Below are positions 7,264 through 13,263 of a stretch of DNA of 13,263 nucleotides, piece by piece. The stretch spans positions 1 to 13,263 of the forward strand of contig CAJWOI010000037.1 of the NCBI GenBank assembly GCA_913044255.1, in the 5' to 3' direction. The translations under genes were made by a program, and so were the position numbers. Source of the stretch: an uncultured Alphaproteobacteria bacterium. GTDB lineage: Bacteria > Pseudomonadota > Alphaproteobacteria > UBA7887. How positions within the stretch are numbered: position 1 is the first letter of the stretch; each line of letters opens with the position of its first letter. Under the pieces are notes generated by a model. It was not told the DNA's origin. It searched no databases and saw nothing but the letters and a program-made list of their open reading frames with translations.

Positions 7264-7489
7264 GAAAGAATTCCTCAGTAGACAATTAAATAATCAGATT
7301 TCCGATGGTTGTGTTGTTTTTCTTGGGTATGATAGCCAGTGTCCGTGCAGGAAAAGTTATCGCCTATTCTCCAGTACCACAGCAGTATTCCGTCAGACTA
7401 CGCCGGTTGGAGAGAATATTCAAAATTGGATGTGCGATAGGTTAGTTGATAAGGCCAATCAGTCCATCAAAGGACATAGGAAAATAAAC
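7264..7489. promoter_or_regulatory. Divergent intergenic region: rhodanese and SDR operon
   Basis: These 226 bases carry the rhodanese ribosome site near its left end and must hold the promoter of the SDR-SDR-ThDP operon. TATGAT occurs at about 7328 and could be a -10 box, but no -35 at proper spacing is evident. TTGAT and ATCAA form a short dyad at about 7446-7470, close to the first SDR gene. An open frame runs from 7196 through this stretch into the SDR, but it has no family features before 7490. Confidence 0.3.
7478..7481 (+). promoter_or_regulatory. Ribosome binding site fixing the first SDR start
   Basis: AGGA lies 8 bases before the ATG at 7490. The SDR fold begins right after that ATG (RLDGKVALVSG), so this start is preferred over in-frame codons up to 294 bases upstream, which would overlap the rhodanese gene. 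Confidence 0.6.
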
Positions 7490-8290
7490 ATGAGCAGAAA
7501 ACGACTTGATGGGAAGGTGGCTTTGGTTTCTGGTTCCGGTTCCCGTGGTTCGTTACTTGGCACTGGTCGGGCCACGGCTATTCTGTTCGCGCGCGAAGGG
7601 GCCAGGCTCTTTCTGGTAGATTGGGATCTTGAAAGTGCAGAAGAAACACAAGCAATCATCCAATCGGAAGGTGGTGAGTCAGTTGTTTGGAAGGCTGACG
7701 TGACGAAAGATGAAGCTTGCAAGGCCATGGCCGAGGCGTGCATGGAGCAGTACGGCGCATTGCATATCTTATTCAACAATGTTGGCGGGCCTGGGTCTGG
7801 GGATGTGACCGAAATAGAAGAAGACCTTTGGGATGAATCCCTGGATAGAAATCTTAAGAGCGCTGCGTTTGCGAGCAAGCATGCTGTTCCAAAAATAAGA
7901 GAGTCGGGTGGCGGCTCTATCATTCACGTATCCTCCATTGATGGGTATCGGGCAGGTGCGGCAAAAAATATTCCCTACTCCGTGGCAAAAGGTGGGGTTA
8001 TCCAGCTGACCCGGGCGATGGCCGTGCATCACGGTCGAGATAAAATCCGGGTGAACTGTATTGCTCCGGGACATCTTTACGGTCCTTTTGTTGAGCATGT
8101 TTCTGAAGACTGGCGTGAAATGCGCAAAAAAGCGGGACCGCTCGGTACGGAAGGTGATGCTTGGGATGTTGCTTGGGCGGCGATTTTTTTGGCAAGTGAT
8201 GAATCTAAATGGATTTCGGGAGTGGTGTTGCCTATTGATGCAGGCTTGCAAGCAGCCACGCCCTTGTCTGTATTGCACCACTTGGTTTAA
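7490..8290 (+). CDS. SDR-family NAD(P)-dependent oxidoreductase (first of two)
   Basis: This is a 266-residue classical short-chain dehydrogenase. VALVSGSGSRGSLLGTGRA (residues 10-28) is the nucleotide-binding glycine region, expanded by several residues relative to the usual TGxxxGIG. An acidic residue after the second strand (LVDWD, D44) suggests NAD(H) preference. NNVG is at 96-99, N121 lies in helix 4, and the catalytic Ser, Tyr and Lys are probably S149, Y163 and K167 (YSVAK). It would interconvert a hydroxyl and a carbonyl in the cytoplasm. It opens the operon: the next SDR starts 36 bases later, then the ThDP enzyme. The substrate is unknown. All catalytic residues are present, so it should be active. 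Confidence 0.9.
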   Translation: MSRKRLDGKVALVSGSGSRGSLLGTGRATAILFAREGARLFLVDWDLESAEETQAIIQSEGGESVVWKADVTKDEACKAMAEACMEQYGALHILFNNVGGPGSGDVTEIEEDLWDESLDRNLKSAAFASKHAVPKIRESGGGSIIHVSSIDGYRAGAAKNIPYSVAKGGVIQLTRAMAVHHGRDKIRVNCIAPGHLYGPFVEHVSEDWREMRKKAGPLGTEGDAWDVAWAAIFLASDESKWISGVVLPIDAGLQAATPLSVLHHLV

Positions 8291-8326
8291 CGGTTGAAGT
8301 TGGTCTGTAGAGACTTGGGGGAATTG

Positions 8327-9088
8327 ATGATTACAGCAGATCTTTCTAACAAATGCACACTGGTCACTGGTGGTGCATCGGGGATCGGACTCGCGACCGT
8401 GGAGTTGTTTGCACAGTGTGGTGCGAAGGTCGCCATCAATGACCTTCCCGGAAATCCAAATCTTGAAACTCAAATTCAACGTCTCAAGACGGATGGTCTG
8501 GATGTTATTTCAGCTCCTGGGAACGTCGGAGATTCGAAAGATTGTAAGCGAATGGTTAACCAGGCGATTACGGATCTTGGGGGTCTTGATCATTTAATTA
8601 ACAATGCCGGGACTCCGGGCACGAAGACGCCGATACCTCTCGCCGATCTAGAAGCGGTGGATGAACAGTTCTGGAATCGGATCATGGATGTGAACCTTTT
8701 GGGGCCGTATCTCTGTTCACGTACGGCTGCAAAAGCGTTAAAGGAGAGCGGAGGCGCAATTGTCAATACGGCTTCGCAATCGGGTTTCACGGGAACAGGT
8801 TCCTCAATAGCGTATGCGGCTAGCAAGGCAGGTCTGATTAATTTAACAAGGTCGTTGGCACGCGCACTGGCTCCAAAAGTGCGGGTAAACTGTATCGCGC
8901 CGGGGATGGTGGACAGCCCTTGGGAATGTCGCTTTCCTGGATTGGGCTCTCCTGATGCGGCCGATCGCGTTCCACTGAAGATTGTTGGCCAACCATCTCA
9001 TTACGCAGAAGCAATGCTTTTTTTCGCTGCTGGCGCCAGCTATGTGACGGGACAAACTCTGCTGGTGGATGGCGGTCTGCGGGTTTAA
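8327..9088 (+). CDS. SDR-family oxidoreductase (second of two)
   Basis: This 253-residue protein is a textbook classical SDR. TGGASGIG is at residues 14-21, an acidic residue ends strand 2 (INDL, D39) consistent with NAD(H), NNAG is at 92-95 and N123 lies in helix 4. S150, Y163 and K167 (YAASK) complete the tetrad. The C-terminal YVTGQTLLVDGG is the family ending. I chose the ATG at 8327 because GGGGGA sits about 5 bases upstream. An in-frame TTG at 8294 would add 11 residues of no known feature. It differs clearly from the preceding SDR, so the pair is not a recent duplication. They may act on successive steps or on two isomers. The substrate is unknown. Confidence 0.9.
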   Translation: MITADLSNKCTLVTGGASGIGLATVELFAQCGAKVAINDLPGNPNLETQIQRLKTDGLDVISAPGNVGDSKDCKRMVNQAITDLGGLDHLINNAGTPGTKTPIPLADLEAVDEQFWNRIMDVNLLGPYLCSRTAAKALKESGGAIVNTASQSGFTGTGSSIAYAASKAGLINLTRSLARALAPKVRVNCIAPGMVDSPWECRFPGLGSPDAADRVPLKIVGQPSHYAEAMLFFAAGASYVTGQTLLVDGGLRV

Positions 9089-9122
9089 TGGGCTTGTTGT
9101 TTTTTATAGCATTCTAAGGAGT

Positions 9123-9127
9123 GGAGG
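9123..9127 (+). promoter_or_regulatory. Ribosome binding site deciding the ThDP enzyme start
   Basis: GGAGG at 9123-9127 is 5 bases before the GTG at 9133, and AAGGAG (9116-9121) is 11 bases before it. The in-frame GTG at 9121 overlaps the AAGGAG and so is a poor start. The ATG at 9142 is 14 bases from GGAGG and is the other possibility. Confidence 0.55.
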
Positions 9128-9132
9128 AAGTT

Positions 9133-10803
9133 GTGGCGAAGATGACGGGAGGAAGGTTTCTGGCTGAGACGGCCCTCGGGTATGGCATCACGCATATTTT
9201 TTGGATGCCGTACATTGGGCCCAGAGTCATTATGGAGTTGGAATCTCTTGGTGGTAAAGGGGTGCAGGCGCACAGCGAAAAGGCAGCTGTTTACATGGCA
9301 GATGCGTATGCACGGGTGCGTGGTGGTCCTAGTTTGTGCATGGCACAATCCGTAGGTGCGTTAAACTTGGCGGCTGGTTTGCAAGATCCCTATCTTGCTT
9401 GTTCCCCCGTAGTAGCCATCACGGGGAGGGAAATGCAAATCTACCGGCAGCGCCATGCTTACCAAGAAGTTGACCACGTAAACCCGTTCGCAGCAGTGAC
9501 CAAATATAGTGCTTTCGTCTCCGAGCCGGAGGAGTTGCCGATCTATTTACGTCAGGCTTTTCGGGCTGCAACGACGGGGACGCCGGCTCCCGCGCATGTC
9601 GATGTAGAGGGGATAGCGGGGCAGATGGTTATTGATCAAGAGGCGGAGTTAGAGGTTCGTGTCGAGGAATGTTTTGGTCGAGTACCTCCCTTCCGCCCGA
9701 TAGCAGATTCGGCTTCCGTATCTGAGGCCCTAAAGATTTTGGGTCGGGCAGAGCGTCCAGTGATTGTGGCGGGCGGCGGGGTGACTGCCTCGGGTGCTCG
9801 TGTCGAGCTAATAGAATTGGCTGAGAAACTATCTATTCCTGTGGCCACTTCCCTCAATGCGAAGGCTATGTTCCCAAGTGATCATGCTCTTGCGGTGGGA
9901 ACTCCTGGGTCGTATTCCAGGGCCTGTGCCAACCAACTCGTGTTCGAAGCCGATTTGGTCTTTTTTATAGGCAGTCATGCAGGGGGGCAGGTTACCAATG
10001 GTTATCAAATTCCGTCTCAAGGGACCGCGGTAATCCAATTGGATATAAATGCTGAAGAGATTGGCCGGAATTATCATGTGCAGGTGGGCATGCATGGCGA
10101 CGTGCGTGAAACGCTTCGCGCAATGTTCGAGCAGGCTACTGTGAGTGAAGGAAATAAGGTTTGGTTGGCACGTGTTTTAAAATTTGTGCAAGCCTACAAG
10201 GAAGATTCCAGCGAGCACTATAACTCCGACGTATCGCCCATGAGGCCCGAGCGCCTTTGTAAGGAGTTAAGCAATTGTCTTCCGGAGGATGCGATACTGG
10301 TCTCGGATACTGGACACGCCGGTGTTTGGTGTGCGCAAATGATCGATTTGAAAAGCCCGAACCAGAGTTTTATTCGGGCAGCAGGGTCGCTTGGATGGGC
10401 TTTACCGGCAGCCATGGGAGCTAAATGTGCGGCACCGGACAGGCCGGTAATTTGCTTTACGGGAGACGGCGGGGTTTGGTATCACATGACAGAACTGGAT
10501 ACAGCCAGGAAGGCAGGGATCAATACGGTTACCCTGATTAATAACAATCACTCTCTGAATCAGGAGCAAGGTGGTATTGAGGGAACCTACGGTCAACGCT
10601 CGTCAGCGTCGGATGCACATTGGTTGTTCCCGGAGGTAGATTTCGTTCGTATGGCAGAGGCAATGGGCTGTTTTGGAGTAACGGTGAACAAGCCCAGTGA
10701 ACTGGAGGGTGCTCTGGACCAAGCTTTGAATGCAGGAAAACCTGCTGTCGTAGATGTGAAGACAAACGTGGAGGGTATTGCCGACCGGGCGTGGATGCCT
10801 TAA
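9133..10803 (+). CDS. Thiamine diphosphate-dependent enzyme, acetolactate synthase-like
   Basis: This 556-residue protein has the three domains of the ALS/pyruvate-oxidase/decarboxylase family. The N-terminal PYR domain holds the activating glutamate in HSEKAA (E49). A central domain spans about 190-330 (VIVAGGGV near 210). The C-terminal PP domain carries the ThDP/Mg motif GDGG (444-447) through NNN (470-472). It should form or break a C-C bond next to a carbonyl of a 2-keto acid or acyloin-type substrate. It is unlikely to be the biosynthetic ALS: no small regulatory subunit gene follows, and it sits in an operon behind two SDRs. Relatives include glyoxylate carboligase, benzaldehyde lyase, oxalyl-CoA decarboxylase and sulfoacetaldehyde acetyltransferase; I cannot choose among them. 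The gap to the preceding gene is 44 bases. Confidence 0.88.
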   Translation: MAKMTGGRFLAETALGYGITHIFWMPYIGPRVIMELESLGGKGVQAHSEKAAVYMADAYARVRGGPSLCMAQSVGALNLAAGLQDPYLACSPVVAITGREMQIYRQRHAYQEVDHVNPFAAVTKYSAFVSEPEELPIYLRQAFRAATTGTPAPAHVDVEGIAGQMVIDQEAELEVRVEECFGRVPPFRPIADSASVSEALKILGRAERPVIVAGGGVTASGARVELIELAEKLSIPVATSLNAKAMFPSDHALAVGTPGSYSRACANQLVFEADLVFFIGSHAGGQVTNGYQIPSQGTAVIQLDINAEEIGRNYHVQVGMHGDVRETLRAMFEQATVSEGNKVWLARVLKFVQAYKEDSSEHYNSDVSPMRPERLCKELSNCLPEDAILVSDTGHAGVWCAQMIDLKSPNQSFIRAAGSLGWALPAAMGAKCAAPDRPVICFTGDGGVWYHMTELDTARKAGINTVTLINNNHSLNQEQGGIEGTYGQRSSASDAHWLFPEVDFVRMAEAMGCFGVTVNKPSELEGALDQALNAGKPAVVDVKTNVEGIADRAWMP

Positions 10804-10999
10804 ACGAAATTTTAGGAGCCAAATAATAAGCGTTAAGCAATCATGGCCCATTATAAAGATTTGGATTTTGACGTCGAGGTAATAGGGGGCGGTGTTTGTT
10901 ACAGAACTAGATGTACCTGGCCTCGCTGAAAGGCGGGTGGATCTAGAACAGGATTAAAGCGTATAGAATAACGTGTTGTGCAGGCGCCTGTTGGGTAAA
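10804..10999. other. Convergent intergenic region with gene debris
   Basis: These 196 bases separate the plus-strand ThDP gene from the minus-strand GMC gene. They hold the putative broken flavoprotein gene (10843-10957). A possible hairpin pairs ACC..GCCT with AGGC.GGT at about 10915-10938. A perfect 10-base palindrome, CAGGCGCCTG, lies at 10981-10990. No T-run follows either structure, so a clear intrinsic terminator for either operon is missing. Confidence 0.4.
10843..10957 (+). pseudogene. Possible remnant of a FAD/NAD-binding flavoprotein gene
   Basis: An ATG at 10843 opens a 28-codon frame, ending at 10929, that reads MAHYKDLDFDVEVIGGG. This is the usual first strand and GxG turn of a Rossmann-type FAD protein, as in fumarate reductase-like or aromatic hydroxylase flavoproteins. 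The frame then loses similarity. One frame over, 10892-10957 reads VFVTELDVPGLAERR and stops at TAA, which could be the end of a protein. Together they look like a gene with a large internal deletion, left behind as the fourth operon member. TAGGAG lies about 26 bases upstream of the ATG, somewhat far. A chance match or a small unrelated peptide remains possible. Confidence 0.45.
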
Positions 11000-12601
11000 T
11001 CAATTTCCTTTGATCAAATCGGAGGCTCTCTCTCCCACCATGATGCTAGCAGCGTTCGTGTTTCCCGATGGCATCGTTGGGAAAATGGATGCATCGGCTA
11101 CGCGAAGTCCCTCCAAGCCATAAACTTTTAGTTTTTCGTCCACCACCGCATTGGGGTCTGGGCCCATCCGGCATGTGCCCATGGGGTGATATGCTGTTTC
11201 GCTGGTCTCACGAAGCCAATTTTCGATGGCCGCATCTCCTGAAACTGCTTTTCCCGGATTGAATTCATCTCTACGATATGGATCCATTGGTTTTGCTTCT
11301 ACAATTCGACGCATTATGTTTACACCATCGATCATTGCTCGGACGTCTATCGGGTCGTGGAGAAAATTGAACCGGATTGCAGGTTGCTCGTTCGGATCCG
11401 CCGAGCGGATATGAATAGATCCAAGGCTTTCCGGACGGAGCTGGTAACATATGAACGTCATACCAGGAAATTTATGTAATTTCCGACGTTTCGGGTTTTC
11501 TACTGCATAAGGAATAAAGCTTAGCTGGATATCTGGTGTCGCCAACTCAGGCCTGGTTTTCAAAAACGCAACGATAGGAGTGGAGGGAAGGCTGAGAAAA
11601 CCACCACCAGTGGCGGCATACTTGATAACTTGGCCAATAAGATTAATTCCGCGGGCCTTATCGTTATACGATATGTTCGGGACTTTAATTCTCCACTGTA
11701 TTCGAGACGCAATGTGGTCTCGGAAATTTTCGCCTACACCTTGTAATTCGTGCTGTACTTCAATGCCATGCTGTTGAAGGATTTCGGGTCTTCCGATCCC
11801 CGATAACTCAAGAATTTGTGGTGATGAGACGGCGCCTGCCGAGAGTATCACCTCTTTTTTGCAGAGGACGGTCTGGTTTTGTCCTCCTCTTTTGTAAACG
11901 ATACCGGTGCAACGTTTGTTTTCTATCAGTAGCCTTTGGGTCATGGCCTCCGTTACTACTTCAAGGTTTTTTCTGTGCGATGCGGGCCGGAGATAACAGT
12001 GAGCCGTACTCATCCGTCGACCGGTTTTAATGGTTGCTTGTGTCTTGGCTATTCCCTCCTGATCCAACCCGTTGTAGTCAAGATTGCGTTGATGACCAAC
12101 AGATTCCGCGGCTGCAAACAGGGCATCGTAAAGTGGGTTCTGATCTGGGACCTCTGAAACTCCAAGCGGTCCATCTTGACCTCGAACATGCCTATCTCCT
12201 CCCTCAAAGTTCTCCATACGGTGGAATACCTTGGATACTTCCTCCCAACTCCATCCGCGATTTCCAAGTTGGCCCCATGTATCATAATCCAGTGTTTGGC
12301 CGCGAACATAAACGAGACCGTTGATGGAGCTTGAACCGCCAAGCATTTTTCCTCTAGGGACCGGAATGATACGGTTTTTGGTGCCTTCTTCGGGTTCCGA
12401 AAAATAGCGCCAGTTTACTCCGGGCCGATCGATGAAAAGTCCAAAACTAATTGGCATGCGTGAGTAGGGATGCGCAGCTTTCCCTGCTTCAACTAAAAGA
12501 ACAGAAGTTTGAGGATTTTCAGTTAGACGATAGGCTAGAGCCGCGCCGGCTGAGCCTGCTCCGACTACGATATAGTCAGGTTGACCGTTTACGGTGCTCA
12601 T
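11000..12601 (-). CDS. GMC-family FAD oxidoreductase (choline dehydrogenase-like)
   Basis: This 533-residue flavoprotein is a full-length GMC oxidoreductase, which oxidises alcohols to aldehydes or ketones. The FAD dinucleotide motif is DYIVVGAGSAGAALAYRL (about 9-26). The two family signatures are present: RGKMLGGSSSINGLVYVRG and GAVSSPQILELSGIG. The catalytic pair is H472 in YHPMGTCRMG and N516 in PSGNTNA. It has no signal peptide, so it is probably cytoplasmic or membrane-associated. I prefer the ATG at 12601. A TTG two codons earlier (12607) has AGGA at better spacing and is also possible. It lies 56-62 bases downstream of a closely related gene on the same strand, so the two are probably co-transcribed. 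Choline, polyethylene glycol and other alcohol dehydrogenases share this architecture, so the substrate is open. Confidence 0.92.
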   Translation of the reverse strand: MSTVNGQPDYIVVGAGSAGAALAYRLTENPQTSVLLVEAGKAAHPYSRMPISFGLFIDRPGVNWRYFSEPEEGTKNRIIPVPRGKMLGGSSSINGLVYVRGQTLDYDTWGQLGNRGWSWEEVSKVFHRMENFEGGDRHVRGQDGPLGVSEVPDQNPLYDALFAAAESVGHQRNLDYNGLDQEGIAKTQATIKTGRRMSTAHCYLRPASHRKNLEVVTEAMTQRLLIENKRCTGIVYKRGGQNQTVLCKKEVILSAGAVSSPQILELSGIGRPEILQQHGIEVQHELQGVGENFRDHIASRIQWRIKVPNISYNDKARGINLIGQVIKYAATGGGFLSLPSTPIVAFLKTRPELATPDIQLSFIPYAVENPKRRKLHKFPGMTFICYQLRPESLGSIHIRSADPNEQPAIRFNFLHDPIDVRAMIDGVNIMRRIVEAKPMDPYRRDEFNPGKAVSGDAAIENWLRETSETAYHPMGTCRMGPDPNAVVDEKLKVYGLEGLRVADASIFPTMPSGNTNAASIMVGERASDLIKGN

Positions 12602-12663
12602 ATCCAATATCGATCCTGTCTGAGAAAGTTGGTTTGCAGAGTAACTGGCAAGTGGAAGTAAAT

Positions 12664-13263
12664 TTAGTATGAATTCTTGATCAAATCTGCCGCTTTTTCA
12701 CCAACCATGATGCAAGGGGCATTTGTATTACCTGAGGGCATAGTTGGGAAGATGGACGCGTCAGCAACTCGGAGACCCTCCAAGCCGTGCACCTTTAGCT
12801 GGTCATCGACGACGGCGTTGGGACCCCGCCCCATGCGGCACGTACCCATAGGATGATAGCCAGTTTCACACTCCTCCCGCAGAAAGTGCTCGATTTCATC
12901 ATCGCTGGAAACCGATTTTCCTGGATAAAATTCTTCGTCTCGATAGGGATCCATCGGTTTCGCATCGACGATCTCCCGCATCATTTTCACGCCGTCAATA
13001 TTGGTCTGAACATCGGTAGGGTCATTCAGAAAGTTGAATCGAATGGCTGGATGTTTGTAGGGGTCATTGGACCGGATATGAACCGAACCAAGGCTCTCCG
13101 GTCTTAGCTGAAAGCAGGCAATTGTCATTCCCGGGAAGGAATGAAGCGTACGTTTCTCTGCGCTTTCTACGGAGTATGGAATAAATTGCATTTGAATATC
13201 GGGTGTTGCCAGTTCAGGTCTGGTTTTTAGCCAAGCTCCCAAGGAAGACGAGGGAAGGCTTAG
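12664..13263 (-). CDS. GMC-family oxidoreductase, C-terminal part (runs off window)
   Basis: This is the last 199 residues of a second GMC oxidoreductase. The frame stays open to the right edge of the window, where the first seven codons read LSLPSSS, aligning with LSLPSTP of its neighbour. The N-terminal FAD domain therefore lies outside. The catalytic region YHPMGTCRMG and the ending PSGNTNAPCIMVGEKAADLI are intact. Over this stretch it is about three quarters identical by eye to the protein at 11000-12601, so the pair arose by duplication. The alcohol-binding region differs (for example IACFQLRP versus FICYQLRP), so the two may act on different substrates. A TTG at 13242 is internal, not the start. 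Confidence 0.9.
   Translation of the reverse strand, partial: LSLPSSSLGAWLKTRPELATPDIQMQFIPYSVESAEKRTLHSFPGMTIACFQLRPESLGSVHIRSNDPYKHPAIRFNFLNDPTDVQTNIDGVKMMREIVDAKPMDPYRDEEFYPGKSVSSDDEIEHFLREECETGYHPMGTCRMGRGPNAVVDDQLKVHGLEGLRVADASIFPTMPSGNTNAPCIMVGEKAADLIKNSY

Noticed and set aside
7196..7489. N-terminal extension of the first SDR (98 extra codons, open frame from 7196)
   Set aside because: It overlaps the rhodanese gene on the other strand and has no SDR-like or other recognisable features. A good ribosome site precedes the ATG at 7490, where the fold begins.
7769..8479. 236-codon minus-strand open frame across both SDR genes
   Set aside because: It lies antisense to two clear SDR genes, its composition is odd (rich in Arg, Cys, His) and no family motif is visible. 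It is a shadow frame.
9133..10803. Biosynthetic acetolactate synthase (ilvB/ilvI)
   Set aside because: No ilvH/ilvN-type small subunit follows, and the operon context with two SDRs points to a catabolic ThDP enzyme instead.
10981..10990. Palindrome CAGGCGCCTG as a bidirectional terminator between convergent operons
   Set aside because: It has no loop of usable size and no T-run on either side. A restriction-type palindrome of this length can occur by chance.
13242..13263. TTG at 13242 as the start of a short second GMC protein
   Set aside because: The frame continues to the window edge with residues that align with the neighbouring paralogue, so the gene is truncated by the window, not short.

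Overview
The window looks like the chromosome of an alphaproteobacterium, possibly marine. The main clues are a leader upstream of metZ that folds like the SAM-II/SAM-V riboswitch group, which is typical of that class, and a catabolic gene content of MHS transporter, SDRs, a ThDP enzyme and GMC oxidoreductases. Base composition is moderate and I saw no abrupt shift. There is no mobile element, CRISPR array, tRNA or rRNA that I can support. The assignment to a class is inference.

Layout from left to right. (1) 116-2885, minus strand: an MHS-type MFS transporter followed by a luciferase-like flavin monooxygenase. (2) 3086-4021, plus strand: a gentisate 1,2-dioxygenase-like bicupin, divergent from the transporter across a 200-base promoter region. 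(3) 4100-5299, minus strand: a second, unrelated MFS transporter. (4) 5300-5626: a divergent intergenic region holding the aptamer, an antiterminator hairpin and an intrinsic terminator, ahead of metZ (5627-6823, plus), an O-succinylhomoserine sulfhydrylase. (5) 6841-7263, minus strand: a small single-domain rhodanese converging on metZ. (6) 7490-10803, plus strand: an operon of two short-chain dehydrogenases and an acetolactate-synthase-like ThDP enzyme, trailed by what looks like a broken flavoprotein gene (10843-10957). (7) 11000-13263, minus strand: two tandem paralogous GMC oxidoreductases, the second cut by the window edge.

How it fits together. Regions 1-3 look like uptake and oxidation of a small, perhaps aromatic, carboxylated compound: transporter, flavin monooxygenase and cupin dioxygenase-like protein. 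Regions 6-7 look like oxidation of an alcohol or hydroxy-compound (GMC and SDR enzymes) coupled to C-C bond cleavage or formation by the ThDP enzyme. No substrate can be named from the sequence. Region 4 is methionine/sulfur biosynthesis, with feedback that can be read from the RNA: ligand binding should hold 5556-5560 in a pseudoknot, break the antiterminator and let the terminator form. This switch is the best-supported regulatory element here. I found no clearly novel multi-gene system. The closest candidates are the unassigned SDR-SDR-ThDP operon and the apparent gene remnant at its end.
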